A stretch of DNA of 64,000 bases from Bacillota bacterium (GCA_023435705.1 JAEYRH010000004.1:62001-126000), one strand, 5' to 3'. Counted from the stretch's first letter, positions 1 to 8,587 are shown. Notes: a model not told the origin generated them from the letters alone. Numbers and translations are program-made.

Positions 1-116
1 CAATGTGGCAATGCGGTAACCTTGAGCATCGAAAAAAGATCAGCAAGAAATTGATCGACAGGGTGGACATCAAGGACGACGGTGCAATTCAAATTGTCTG
101 GAGAGTGCCGGAGTAG
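1..116 (+). CDS. Large serine recombinase, C-terminal end (partial)
   Basis: The frame open from the left edge ends at a TAG at 114-116 and gives about 37 residues rich in Lys, Ile and Asp, finishing in an alternating hydrophobic/charged strand (IDRVDIKDDGAIQIVWRVPE). This is the typical last segment of large serine recombinases (resolvase/integrase family), which mediate site-specific integration and excision of mobile elements; the catalytic N-terminal domain lies outside the window. The stop is followed within about 60 bases by a gene fragment that lacks its 5' part, the arrangement expected where such a recombinase sits at the edge of its own element. The assignment rests on a short tail only. 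Confidence 0.6.
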   Translation, partial: MWQCGNLEHRKKISKKLIDRVDIKDDGAIQIVWRVPE

Positions 117-180
117 CTCCATGCAGCACTTTCCCGGATCAACCGCGGCAAGGCGCACTCCGGATCATCTGACACTTTAC
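117..180. other. Probable attachment-site junction of an integrated element
   Basis: This short stretch separates the recombinase stop (116) from the point (about 173-190) where recognisable deacetylase coding sequence begins in mid-protein. A large-serine-recombinase element usually carries its recombinase gene next to the att site, so the crossover probably lies here. The exact core cannot be fixed without the other junction. Confidence 0.4.
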
Positions 181-400
181 TGTAATAACCAATGTGGACA
201 GCCTGGACTGGAAGGGCCTTTCGCCCGGGCAAATGGAGGACCGAATTCTGCCCAAGGTGAAATCGGGCTCAATCCTGCTGTTTCACAACAATGGCGGCCA
301 CACCACCGAGGCGCTGCCCGGCATCATCGAGGCGCTGCAGGCCAAGGGGTTCCGGTTTGTGACGGTGAGCGCGCTCATTGGCGAAGGCCTGGAGGACTGA
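173..400 (+). pseudogene. PdaB-like polysaccharide deacetylase, 3' fragment
   Basis: From an in-frame TGA at 170-172 to the TGA at 398-400 the frame encodes about 75 residues matching the C-terminal part of the NodB/CE4 fold of sporulation polysaccharide deacetylases. It has a VDSLDWKG segment, then a GSILLFHNNGGHTTEALPGI segment typical of PdaB-like proteins in Clostridia, then a closing strand FRFVTVSALI. Everything upstream (signal/TM segment, metal-binding motifs) is missing and is replaced by the end of a serine recombinase. A GTG at 194 could start a 68-residue peptide, but no good ribosome binding site precedes it. Reading: a gene split by element insertion. If the element excises during sporulation, as skin-type elements do, the gene could be restored; that is inference. 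Confidence 0.65.
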
Positions 401-406
401 GCTCAG

Positions 407-1504
407 TCAAACACCGGCAGGTGGGCTTGCTGCAGCGGTGGATTGCCGGATGATCAATTGGATCGGCGCATAAACATCCGCCTTCAAATCACAGGAACTG
501 CGCTTGATCATATCTGCCAGCAGCATGTAGGCAACCCTGGCCATGATCTGGTAATCCACTGCGACCGTTGTGAGCGAGGGCATGATGCAGGAGGACTGGT
601 CGATGTTGTCATAGCCGGCTACGCTGATGTCGCCGGGCACAGAGAGCCCTGCATCCATGATCGCGTTCATCGCACCGATGGCCATCGCGTCGTTGGCACA
701 GAAAACAGCCGTGGGGGTGCCTCCTGAGCCAAGTATCTGGCGCATGGCGTCCTTTCCGCTGTCCATCGTCCAGTCGGCCACGGCAATCCATCGTTCGTTG
801 ATCGCAATGCCGTTTTGGCTCAGCACCTCCTGATACCCCTCCAGGCGCGCCAGCGCGGTCTGATGGTCCGTCGGGGCGCCGATATACCCGATTTTACGGT
901 GGCCCAACGAAAACAAATGCTCAACCACCATCCGGGCTCCCTGCCGGTTGTCCATGGAGATGGATGCGTATTCCCCATGGATCTGATTCAGAAGCACAAC
1001 CGGGACGCCACGCCGGGTTAGCTCCGCGCAAAGCTCCTCAGGCATGGCGCTCTTGATGAATACACCGCAGGGATTGCACAACCGGATCAGGCCTTCCGCC
1101 GTATCGGTTTGAGACAGTGACTTATACAGCAAGGAGAACCCATACTCAGAGCATTCATGATCCAGCACATTGATCAGCTTTGCGTTAAATGGCTCATTGG
1201 TCATGTCTGCATTGTCCTTGCCCTTTGGGAGCAAAAACAACACAGTGTTCTGAGGCTTCCGTATCTCCTTGCGTTCAGGGCTCACCATGGTGCCCAAGCC
1301 GGGGATTTTGGAGACCAACCCCGCATCCACCAGCAGCGCCAGCGCCCTGCGCACAGTGGCTCGCTCCACGCCGTAAATGGAACACAGCCTGCTCTCCGGC
1401 GGCAGCATCCCGCCGGACGGGTACTCCCCTTGCGCGATCCTCTGGTGGATATCCTCGCTGATTTGCCGGTAGACCGGAATACCGTTTTTTCGATCAATGT
1501 TCAT
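407..1504 (-). CDS. GntR/LacI-type hybrid sugar-responsive transcription regulator
   Basis: This 365-residue regulator has an N-terminal GntR winged helix (about residues 1-75, with VYRQISEDI and the recognition-helix motif VERATVRRALALLVDAG) joined to a LacI-type periplasmic-binding-protein sensor domain (about 95-355; GYIGAPTDHQ, VFCANDAMAIGA, GDISVAGYDN). The architecture is that of AraR, a repressor relieved by a sugar ligand. The ATG at 1504 is chosen because GGGGAG lies about 9 bases upstream; the frame stays open further, without support. It is divergent from the hydrolase operon starting at 1771 and probably controls it. A paralogue with the same architecture lies at 40370-41485 beside a sugar importer. 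Confidence 0.88.
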   Translation of the reverse strand: MNIDRKNGIPVYRQISEDIHQRIAQGEYPSGGMLPPESRLCSIYGVERATVRRALALLVDAGLVSKIPGLGTMVSPERKEIRKPQNTVLFLLPKGKDNADMTNEPFNAKLINVLDHECSEYGFSLLYKSLSQTDTAEGLIRLCNPCGVFIKSAMPEELCAELTRRGVPVVLLNQIHGEYASISMDNRQGARMVVEHLFSLGHRKIGYIGAPTDHQTALARLEGYQEVLSQNGIAINERWIAVADWTMDSGKDAMRQILGSGGTPTAVFCANDAMAIGAMNAIMDAGLSVPGDISVAGYDNIDQSSCIMPSLTTVAVDYQIMARVAYMLLADMIKRSSCDLKADVYAPIQLIIRQSTAAASPPAGV

Positions 1505-1524
1505 GCATTGCCACTCCCCAAAAC

Positions 1525-1554
1525 AGTATAGCACAGGAAATGCCTGTTATTGAA
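1525..1554 (-). promoter_or_regulatory. Promoter of the GntR/LacI gene with a candidate autoregulatory operator
   Basis: On the minus strand, TTCAAT (1549-1554) and TATACT (1525-1530) are 18 bases apart. The spacer contains the inverted repeat ACAGG-N5-CCTGT (1533-1547), well placed for autorepression. Confidence 0.45.
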
Positions 1555-1629
1555 ATAAATAGCGATAATTTGCAGGTTTTTGCCATGCATTCTATGAGTA
1601 TCATGGCTTTTGGTGCCCGGTAACGCATA

Positions 1630-1658
1630 TTGACAGGCCTCTGTGACATTGGTAAGAT
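1630..1658 (+). promoter_or_regulatory. Sigma-A-type promoter of the 1771-5986 operon
   Basis: TTGACA (1630-1635) and TAAGAT (1653-1658) are separated by 17 bases. The -10 box is also one arm of an inverted repeat TAAGAT/ATCTTA (1653-1658 and 1673-1678), a possible operator at the start site. Confidence 0.6.
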
Positions 1659-1770
1659 ATCTAATTGATAGCATCTTATAAAAATTTCTTCTCCATTTGC
1701 GGCACTGGCTGCCACGATCATTCAGTGGGAGGGCCGGTGGCTTGCCGCCTTTTTTAGAAAGGAGCAACCA

Positions 1771-2922
1771 ATGAACGATCACACCGGTATTCCCGAAGCA
1801 GAACGGGCCGACGCCGCCCGCACCGCCGATGCCTGCGCCGTGGAAAGCGCGCAGCGGCTGATGGCCGGAGGCTTTGGCCGGGACTGCGAAGACCTTCATG
1901 CCGAATTCAAGGCCGCCGTGGAATGCCTTTCCGGCGGCACCAACACGGTGCTGCTGGACGATGCGGGCATGCCATCGGTGATGGTGCGGGTGGATCGCAT
2001 GGCGCTCAGCGAGCTGATGGACAGCGCAGCCGAAAGCCCCCACCCGGCCTTTGTGGCCGGCGGCAAACCGGTGGATGCGATCTACTACTCCAAATACCAA
2101 AACATTGTCTGCCGTGGCAGGGGCTATTCGCTGCCACTCAAGGATCCGCAAACCTATGTTTCCTTTGACGAGGCGCGGGCCTATTGCGCCGCCAAGGGCC
2201 CCGGCTGGGGCCTGACGCCTTATGCACTGCGGGCGGCGCTGGCGCTTTGGGCCCGGCGAAACGGCACGATGCCGCGGGGCAACAACAACGGCGGCTATGA
2301 CATTTTCCATCCCGAGGAGGCCGGGTGGCCCACGGAGGGCGGCCGCGTGGCCACAGGCTCGGGGCCAATTTCCTGGTCTCACAATGGCAGGCTGGACGGC
2401 ATCTTTGACCTGAACGGCAACATGAACGAATGGGACGACGGCCTGCGGGTGGTGGATGGAGAGATCCAGATCGTGCCCGGCGCGCTTTGCATGCTGGCTG
2501 GCGCAAGCATTACCGCCGACTCAGCGCTTTGGCGGGCAATCCTATCAGATGGGACACTGGTGCCCCCCGGCACGGCAGGCACGCTGCGCTATCGGGGCCA
2601 TGAGGGTGGCATACGGCTCACCACATCGTCAGCAAATGAGCCGGGGCGCTTCAATTGCGCATTCCACGCCATCCGCTCTGACGAGGGCGTGGCTGTGCCG
2701 GAGCTGCTCAAGGCCCTTGCGCTCTATCCGGAAACAGAACAGGACACCTATGGCGGCTGGCGGTGGCTGGACACCAAGGGGGAGTGCATGCCGATCTGCG
2801 GCGGCGCCCACCGGGCCGTGGACCATGCTGGCGTGTTTTTCATGGGGCTCACATTCCCAAGGACACACAAATATGAGTTGTCAGGGTTCCGCTGCGCCTA
2901 TCTGCCCCAGGTGGCGGAATAG
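1771..2922 (+). CDS. FGE/SUMF1-like (C-type-lectin-fold) protein of phage type
   Basis: 383 residues with no signal peptide. The central and C-terminal parts carry hallmarks of the formylglycine-generating-enzyme/SUMF1 and C-type-lectin fold: a W-rich GPISWSHNG stretch, then GIFDLNGNMNEWDDGLRVVDG, and a terminal SGFRCAYLP. The ALALWARRNGTMPRGNNNGG stretch and the GEIQIVPG/GTLVPPGTAGTL segments resemble phage and diversity-generating-retroelement target proteins more than true FGE. I do not see the FGE active-site cysteine pair, so sulfatase modification is unlikely. It is the first gene of a three-gene operon (19 bases before the next start). AAAGGAG lies upstream of the ATG at 1771. The function is unknown; binding of a ligand or glycan is a guess. 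Confidence 0.6.
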   Translation: MNDHTGIPEAERADAARTADACAVESAQRLMAGGFGRDCEDLHAEFKAAVECLSGGTNTVLLDDAGMPSVMVRVDRMALSELMDSAAESPHPAFVAGGKPVDAIYYSKYQNIVCRGRGYSLPLKDPQTYVSFDEARAYCAAKGPGWGLTPYALRAALALWARRNGTMPRGNNNGGYDIFHPEEAGWPTEGGRVATGSGPISWSHNGRLDGIFDLNGNMNEWDDGLRVVDGEIQIVPGALCMLAGASITADSALWRAILSDGTLVPPGTAGTLRYRGHEGGIRLTTSSANEPGRFNCAFHAIRSDEGVAVPELLKALALYPETEQDTYGGWRWLDTKGECMPICGGAHRAVDHAGVFFMGLTFPRTHKYELSGFRCAYLPQVAE

Positions 2923-2941
2923 TTCCGGAAAGGAGACGGTA

Positions 2942-4420
2942 ATGGAAAAGCTTGTGCGGGCTACGCCGGAAGCAGAGGGGATCTCCAGTCGCGACCTGCT
3001 GCAGCTGGTGGAAGACTTGGACCACAGCGGCTCGGAGATGCACGGCCTGATGGTGATGCGCCACGGCAAGGTGATCGCAGAGGGCTGGTGGGCTCCCTAC
3101 GCGCCGGGCTTTGCCCACGCCAGCCAGTCACTGACCAAAACCGTGACCGGCACAGCGTTCGGCATTGCGATGGGCGAAGGCCTGCTCGCTTTGGACGACA
3201 GGCTGGTGGACATCTTTCCCGAATACGTGCCAGAGAACTCGCAACGCTGGCTTGGCGAGCTCAGGATGAGTCACATCCTGACGATGTCTGCCGGCATGGA
3301 GACGCAGCCGGCGGTATTTGACCAGGGGTGGATTCGAAAGTTCTTCACGATGCCGATCGTGCATGAGCCCGGCTCGGCTTTTTACTACAACAGCATCGCC
3401 TGCTCGATGGTGGGCGCCTGCATCCGCAAAAAGACTGGCCTGGGCCTGATGGATTACCTCCGCCCACGGTTGTTTGAGAAAATCGGGATCAGCAGCGCCA
3501 ACATCCGCTGGTACTGCCATGAAGACGGCCTGGAAAACGGCAGCGGCGGCATCGTGACCTCCACGGAGGACAACGCCCGGCTGATCCAGCTTTACCTGAA
3601 CGGCGGCATGTGGGGCGGCGAGCGCATTCTGCCTCAGGAATGGGTGCGCTGGGCGACGAAGCTGCGCAACAATCACTTCTGCGAGGTGGCGGCAGACGCG
3701 CCTCCCGGCATGGGCTACGGCGGCATGATGTGGACACAGGGCAGCGCGTTTTATGCCGACGGCGCGATGGGCCAGCTAGCAATCGGGTTTCCGGAGAAAG
3801 ATTTACTGATCTCCGTGAACCAGACCTGCGCTGACCAGGCTTCAGAGCGCCGCATGCGCGCAGTTCTGTTTGGCTTTGCCGCCTTCGCCAACAACAGCCC
3901 CATGCCCGAAGACCCCAAGGCATGGGGAATGCTGACCAGAAGGCTGAAAACGTTGGCGTTGCCCGCGCCGGACTACGCGCCGGATTCGCCAATGATCCCC
4001 CTGGTGCATGGCCGGAAGTGCCGCATCACCGAGGGGCACGCGGCCTTTTTCGCTGAGGATGTGGCTATCTTCAACCGCAATTACCACGACACCGTGTCCG
4101 CGTTTGGCTTTGAGTTTAAACGGGGGCTGTTGGTGCTGGCCATCGAAAGCGAGAGCGGCATGCACCGGGCGCTTGCCGGCCTGGACGGCAGGACACGGCT
4201 CAACCGGTTGAGCGGCAACATTCCAACCGAGGATGTTGTGCTTTCAGCAAACTGGATTGAGGAAAACGAACTGGCGCTGCAGATCCGGTGGCTGGAGATC
4301 TGCCGCACCAGGCAGATCGTGTTCCGGTTTGAGGAAGGCGGTGTGACGATCTCCTCCACAGTCAAACAGGTGGGCGGCTTTGACGCACCGCCGCAAACGG
4401 CATTCGCCCGCTGGGAATGA
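2942..4420 (+). CDS. Serine hydrolase, class C beta-lactamase family
   Basis: 492 residues. The N-terminal ~345 residues form a beta-lactamase/D-alanyl carboxypeptidase-like domain with the catalytic SxxK motif SLTK (Ser63, Lys66) and a YYN motif (about 148-150). A further ~140-residue C-terminal region, mostly beta by composition, follows. No signal peptide is visible, so it is probably cytoplasmic and more likely an esterase or amidase than a drug-resistance enzyme. ATG 2942 follows AAAGGAGA; the frame stays open upstream through the preceding gene but that is read-through. It lies between the FGE-like gene and a CocE-type hydrolase gene (18-base gap), suggesting joint hydrolysis of an imported ester or amide. 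The substrate is unknown. Confidence 0.85.
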   Translation: MEKLVRATPEAEGISSRDLLQLVEDLDHSGSEMHGLMVMRHGKVIAEGWWAPYAPGFAHASQSLTKTVTGTAFGIAMGEGLLALDDRLVDIFPEYVPENSQRWLGELRMSHILTMSAGMETQPAVFDQGWIRKFFTMPIVHEPGSAFYYNSIACSMVGACIRKKTGLGLMDYLRPRLFEKIGISSANIRWYCHEDGLENGSGGIVTSTEDNARLIQLYLNGGMWGGERILPQEWVRWATKLRNNHFCEVAADAPPGMGYGGMMWTQGSAFYADGAMGQLAIGFPEKDLLISVNQTCADQASERRMRAVLFGFAAFANNSPMPEDPKAWGMLTRRLKTLALPAPDYAPDSPMIPLVHGRKCRITEGHAAFFAEDVAIFNRNYHDTVSAFGFEFKRGLLVLAIESESGMHRALAGLDGRTRLNRLSGNIPTEDVVLSANWIEENELALQIRWLEICRTRQIVFRFEEGGVTISSTVKQVGGFDAPPQTAFARWE

Positions 4421-4438
4421 CAAGCAAGGAGAGACACC

Positions 4439-5986
4439 ATGCGCAAGGGTGCAAACATCAAAGTGGTTTATGACGTGCCGATTGCCATGCGCGACGGCAC
4501 TGTGCTTTACGCCAACCTTTACCGGCCCGACGATGATCAGCAGTATCCTGCAATCCTGGACCGCACGCCTTACCAAAAGGACATGCCGAACCCACTCTGC
4601 GGTTACATCCGCGCCCATGAGCTGGCCGGCCAGGGCTACAACGTGGTGATTCAGGATGTGCGCGGCACCGGCTGCTCCGAAGGCGTGAACGACCCGGTGG
4701 GCTATCAGGATGAGGACGGTTACGACTCAGTGGAGGCCGTGGCGGCGATGCCCTGGTGCGACGGCAATGTGGGCATGGTGGGCGAATCCTACCATGGGTT
4801 CACGCAGCTGGCTGCCTCTCGGGCCAGGCCGCCGCATCTCAGGGCGATCTGCCCCTTTCAGACCTCATGGACAAAGTTCCCAGCCCTCTATTCCTTCGGT
4901 GTGCCGGGGCCGCTCCATCACAAGGAGCTGCTGGAAAACATCGACAACCCTGAATACCTTAAAATAGTCGGGCGGGCCGAAGGCTTTGAGCAGGTGGAAG
5001 TGCCGTGCCTGAACCTGACCGGCTGGCACGATTTCCTGCGAGATATGACGATCTACAACTACACGCAGTTCAGAACCCGGGGCGGCAGCCCGATCTGCCG
5101 CGAGGGCAGCAAGCTGATCGTGGGCCCCTGGCTGCACGGCGACCGGCTGAGCGGTGACTTTGACGGCCTGCACTTCGGCCCCGAGGGTTCCGGCGACGGC
5201 GCGGACATCACCGGCAGGCTGATCGACTGGTTTGATTACTGGATCAAGGGCAAGAGCAGCACATATATCACCGGGGCTCCTGTGAAGCTGTTTGTGATGG
5301 GCCCGAACATCTGGCGCGACGAGCAGGAGTGGCCGCTGGCGCGCACGCAATACAGGGAGTATTACCTACACAGCGATGGCCGGGCCAACTCACTGTTTGG
5401 CGACGGCACGCTCTCCACAATGGTGCCCGGCGAAGAGCGGGCCGATCATTACCTCTATGACCCGGCCAACCCTGTGCCCAGCCACATTGACGACCCACTC
5501 ACCTTCATGGTGCAGGACCAGCGGCCCAACCAGCAGCGGGACGACGTGCTGGTGTATACCACAGTGCCCTTTGCCGAGGACACCGAGCTCACCGGGCCGA
5601 TCACCGCCGAGATTTTCGCGGCAAGCTCTGCAGTGGACACCGACTTTGTGTGCAAGGTGAGCGATGTGCACCCCGACGGCCGGGCGCTGAACCTGGCAAT
5701 GAAGCTCATCCGCGCCCGCTACCGCAACGGCTGCATAGCGGAGCTTCTGGAGCCGGAAAAGGCATATGAATATCACTTTGACATCGGCAACATCTCGATG
5801 GTGCTGCCAAAGGGGCACTGCATCCGCCTGGAAATCACCAGCAGCCTGACCCCCGATGCCGAGCCTAACCCAAACACCGGCGGCAGGCCAGGCGAGATCG
5901 GCGGGCAAACCAGGCTTGCTGTGCAGACCATACTGCATAACAGCGATCACCCATCCCGGCTGGTGCTGCCGGTGATCCCAAAATAG
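4439..5986 (+). CDS. CocE/NonD family alpha/beta hydrolase
   Basis: 515 residues of the X-Pro dipeptidyl-peptidase/CocE family. The N-terminal alpha/beta-hydrolase domain has the usual strand DGTVLYANLYRP, an oxyanion YxK/DVRGTG region and the nucleophile elbow GESYHG (Ser117). A lid region follows, and the C-terminal ~200 residues form the jelly-roll PepX_C domain (TGPITAEIFAASSAVDTDF; VLPKGHCIRLEITSS). Family members cleave acyl esters, amides or Xaa-Pro peptides. No signal peptide. AAGGAGA precedes the ATG. It is the last gene of the 1771 operon, directly before a strong terminator. The substrate is not predictable. Confidence 0.87.
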   Translation: MRKGANIKVVYDVPIAMRDGTVLYANLYRPDDDQQYPAILDRTPYQKDMPNPLCGYIRAHELAGQGYNVVIQDVRGTGCSEGVNDPVGYQDEDGYDSVEAVAAMPWCDGNVGMVGESYHGFTQLAASRARPPHLRAICPFQTSWTKFPALYSFGVPGPLHHKELLENIDNPEYLKIVGRAEGFEQVEVPCLNLTGWHDFLRDMTIYNYTQFRTRGGSPICREGSKLIVGPWLHGDRLSGDFDGLHFGPEGSGDGADITGRLIDWFDYWIKGKSSTYITGAPVKLFVMGPNIWRDEQEWPLARTQYREYYLHSDGRANSLFGDGTLSTMVPGEERADHYLYDPANPVPSHIDDPLTFMVQDQRPNQQRDDVLVYTTVPFAEDTELTGPITAEIFAASSAVDTDFVCKVSDVHPDGRALNLAMKLIRARYRNGCIAELLEPEKAYEYHFDIGNISMVLPKGHCIRLEITSSLTPDAEPNPNTGGRPGEIGGQTRLAVQTILHNSDHPSRLVLPVIPK

Positions 5987-5995
5987 GTCAAATGG

Positions 5996-6031
5996 GAAAA
6001 GGGCAATCGGACGTATCCGATTGCCCTTTTT
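5996..6031. terminator. Bidirectional intrinsic terminator
   Basis: An 11-bp perfect stem, GGGCAATCGGA (6001-6011) with TCCGATTGCCC (6016-6026), has a CGTA loop, T5 on the right and A4 on the left. It lies between convergent genes. Confidence 0.85.
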
Positions 6032-6040
6032 GTTTGTAGG

Positions 6041-8467
6041 TTACAGCTGAACTTCCATGGCTGACCCGGTGTATTGCACCGCAACGGTTTTTTCCGCACC
6101 GCCCATGCGACGGATCAGCAATTCCTGTTTCTCCTTCATGCCGGGGAAGGAGCCTTCGCGCGCGCCGATGGTCAGCGTGTTCTTCCGGTCATCCCAGGCA
6201 AGATTAATCCAGGCGAACTTGCCCTGCTCGTAGTTGTAATTGTCGCCTTCATCCTGATACAGTGCAAAGCTGCCGTCGGCACCGGGATAGACGCGGATCT
6301 CCAGCGGCTCGCCGGTCTCCTGCCCGGCATACTCGATGTCCGGCCCATAGGGCAGGATGGCCCCGGCCTTCACATACAGCGGGATGATGTCAATGGGGGC
6401 AGCAGCCTCAATGGCCTGGCCGCCCTCCAGCCTTTCCCCGGTCCAGAAGTCATACCACGCGCAGCCGGCGGGCAGATAGACGCTTCTTGTGATGGAAGCA
6501 TCTTCGATGGGTTCGGAGCCGGCGTTGAAATACATGGGCCTGGTCACCGGGCAGGCCAGCAGAGAGGGCCCGAAGAGCATCTCGTCCTTGATATTACGCA
6601 GCGCCTTGTCAGCAAACTCCAGCGCCGGCACGCGCAGGATGGTGCCATCCTGATGGGTCACCTGGCCGGCAAGGGAGTAGAGGTAGGGCATCAGGCGGTA
6701 ACGCAAGCGCAGTGTCTTTTCCAGCGCGTCGTAAAACATCGTGCCCGGCTCGCCATACCGCCACACCTCGCGGGGCGTGCCGGTGCCGTGGGCGCGGAAC
6801 ATGGGCAGGAACGCGGCGAACTGGAACCAGCGGGTGAAAAGCTCCCGGTAGCCCATGTCTTCACAGCCCTTGTCATACTCGCCGGTCATGAACCATGGCA
6901 CGGGGAATTTCGGATTGTGCAGCGAGCCGCCGGATGCCACAAAGAACGCGCCGATGTCGGTGGTCCAGTAGGGCTCGCCGGTCACGCAGAAGTTGAGCGC
7001 AGCGGGCACCTGTTTTTGCAGCGTGTCCCAATTGGCACAGATGTCACCGGACCAGGTGATCGTGGCATAACGGTGCTGGCCGGCGTAACAGGAACGGGTG
7101 AGGTTCAGCACACGCTTCTCAGAGGAAGCCTTTCGCTGGCCTTCATAGATCCCCTGGGAGTGCAGCAATGAGTAGGCGTTGATGAACTCCGGATCCAGAT
7201 ACTTCTTGCTTTCCGACACGTTGATGTTGAGGCGCTCCTCCGGCTCGGGCTTCACCTTGCCCTTCCAATCGGCCTCAAAGGGCTCGGAGCAGTCGCACCA
7301 CCAGGCGTCCACACCGTGACTGAATAACCCGTCATTGGTCTGTTTCCAGTAGAGAGCCCGCGCGTCGGGGTTGAAGGCGTCATAAGTGGAGCGGTTGCCC
7401 AACAGGTAGCCACGCTCCAGCATTTCGGCATGGTTGGCGCCGCCCTCGCTCATGTTGGGCCAGATGGAGATCATCATCTTCACATTGAGCTCGTGCAGCC
7501 TCTTGGTCATGGCATCAGGATCGGGAAAACGGGAGGGATCAAAGGTTTTCTGGCCCCACTGTTTGTCAGGCCAGGACTGCCAGTCCAGCACGATCACGTC
7601 CAGCGGCAGGTGGCGGCTGCGGTATTCCTCCGCAATCTCGATCAATTCATCCGCCGTCTTGTAGCGCTCCTTGGACTGCACATAGCCAAGCGCCGCCATC
7701 GGGAGCATCGGCGCCTTGCCGGTGAGGGCGCGGAGGCCCTTGAGCACGGCATCATAGGTGGGCCCGGCGATGAAGTAATAATCCATCTGGTCTTCCACAT
7801 CGGCCCAGAGGTAGGAACCAAACAGGTCGTCGTGGAATGTCATCAGCGAGCAGCAATCCAGCAGCACGCCATAACCCTCGGTGGAAAGCAGCACAGGCAC
7901 GGTGGCCTTCATATTCTCCTGATAGAGATACTGCATCGTGCCACGCAGGTTGAACACGCCCTCCTCATGGGAGCCCAGGCCATAGAGAGCCTCGTCCGGC
8001 TTCCAAACAAACTCCAGCTTGGTCTGCCATGCCTGCCGGTCCACCCGCCGCACGCCCTCGGCCCTGGCCTTCACGCCATCCACATTGTCTTCCAGCCGCA
8101 CCTCGGCATCGCCGCTAAAATCGGTCTTGACCACATCCACGCGGTTGAGCGTCTTGCCGCCTTTGGCCGGCTCCTTGGTGAGCAGGTTCCCCTGGCCATC
8201 GCGCCAGGTAAACGCGCCGGTCTTGCGGGAAATGTCGCACATCAGACTGGCCGTGCGCACGCGGACGCAGTCAGAAAGCTCCTCCACCTCAAAGGCCGCC
8301 GACTCGGGCCGGGGCATCGTCACAACCAGGCTGTTGTCCTGGGCAAAGGATTCATTGCCGGTGCAGACCACGCGGAAAATGCTGCCGGTATACACGTCTA
8401 TCCGAACCAGCATGTCCTTCACACGGAACTCAACGCCCTGGGAACACAATTTGAATTGTTCGATCAT
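6041..8467 (-). CDS. GH31 alpha-xylosidase/alpha-glucosidase
   Basis: 808 residues: N-terminal galactose-mutarotase-like beta domain, (beta/alpha)8 barrel, then C-terminal beta domains. The GH31 nucleophile lies in WWCDCSEP (Asp392) and the acid/base in TWSGDI (Asp475); VIVLDWQSWPDKQWG is the usual strand-3 motif. The WWxDxxEP form is typical of XylS/Xyl31-type enzymes, so alpha-xylosidase is favoured over maltase, but this is not certain. There is no signal peptide, indicating intracellular action on imported oligosaccharides. The ATG at 8467 is preceded by GGAGGAG; an upstream TTG at 8506 is less likely. It is divergent from a GH95 gene and shares a control region with it, consistent with joint attack on xyloglucan-like side chains. 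Confidence 0.88.
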   Translation of the reverse strand: MIEQFKLCSQGVEFRVKDMLVRIDVYTGSIFRVVCTGNESFAQDNSLVVTMPRPESAAFEVEELSDCVRVRTASLMCDISRKTGAFTWRDGQGNLLTKEPAKGGKTLNRVDVVKTDFSGDAEVRLEDNVDGVKARAEGVRRVDRQAWQTKLEFVWKPDEALYGLGSHEEGVFNLRGTMQYLYQENMKATVPVLLSTEGYGVLLDCCSLMTFHDDLFGSYLWADVEDQMDYYFIAGPTYDAVLKGLRALTGKAPMLPMAALGYVQSKERYKTADELIEIAEEYRSRHLPLDVIVLDWQSWPDKQWGQKTFDPSRFPDPDAMTKRLHELNVKMMISIWPNMSEGGANHAEMLERGYLLGNRSTYDAFNPDARALYWKQTNDGLFSHGVDAWWCDCSEPFEADWKGKVKPEPEERLNINVSESKKYLDPEFINAYSLLHSQGIYEGQRKASSEKRVLNLTRSCYAGQHRYATITWSGDICANWDTLQKQVPAALNFCVTGEPYWTTDIGAFFVASGGSLHNPKFPVPWFMTGEYDKGCEDMGYRELFTRWFQFAAFLPMFRAHGTGTPREVWRYGEPGTMFYDALEKTLRLRYRLMPYLYSLAGQVTHQDGTILRVPALEFADKALRNIKDEMLFGPSLLACPVTRPMYFNAGSEPIEDASITRSVYLPAGCAWYDFWTGERLEGGQAIEAAAPIDIIPLYVKAGAILPYGPDIEYAGQETGEPLEIRVYPGADGSFALYQDEGDNYNYEQGKFAWINLAWDDRKNTLTIGAREGSFPGMKEKQELLIRRMGGAEKTVAVQYTGSAMEVQL

Positions 8468-8529
8468 CTGCTCTGCTCCTCCATCAATCTGACCATCAAG
8501 GTACAAAACCGAAACGTTACACCTTGCAC

Positions 8530-8559
8530 ATTATACCGCACCTGGATCATCATCTGCAA
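8530..8559 (-). promoter_or_regulatory. Promoter of the GH31 gene
   Basis: On the minus strand TTGCAG (8554-8559) lies 18 bases from TATAAT (8530-8535). The palindromic operator at 8572-8587 is 12 bases upstream of the -35 box. Confidence 0.5.
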
Positions 8560-8571
8560 ATGAAATAAAAA

Positions 8572-8587
8572 AATTAGACCACTAATT
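8572..8587. promoter_or_regulatory. Palindromic operator, site A of the ATTAG-N4-CTAAT set
   Basis: AATTAG-ACCA-CTAATT has perfect 6-bp arms. It lies just upstream of the extended -10 of the GH95 gene, where a -35 box would be, and upstream of the divergent GH31 promoter. The same motif occurs in the control region of the MarR gene at 41912-42334, the likely binding protein. Confidence 0.6.

Noticed and set aside
1771..2922. A functional sulfatase-activating formylglycine-generating enzyme.
   Set aside because: No sulfatase gene in the window and no visible FGE cysteine pair; the sequence is closer to phage C-type-lectin-fold proteins.
1771..2922. A diversity-generating retroelement target.
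   Set aside because: No reverse transcriptase gene, accessory protein or template repeat was found in the window.
2942..4420. A beta-lactamase resistance gene.
   Set aside because: It has SxxK and YxN but lacks a signal peptide and sits in a catabolic hydrolase operon; an esterase or amidase is more likely.
7430..8563. A 377-codon open frame antisense to the GH31 gene.
   Set aside because: No domain, no ribosome site, and the opposite strand has a complete GH31 with catalytic motifs.
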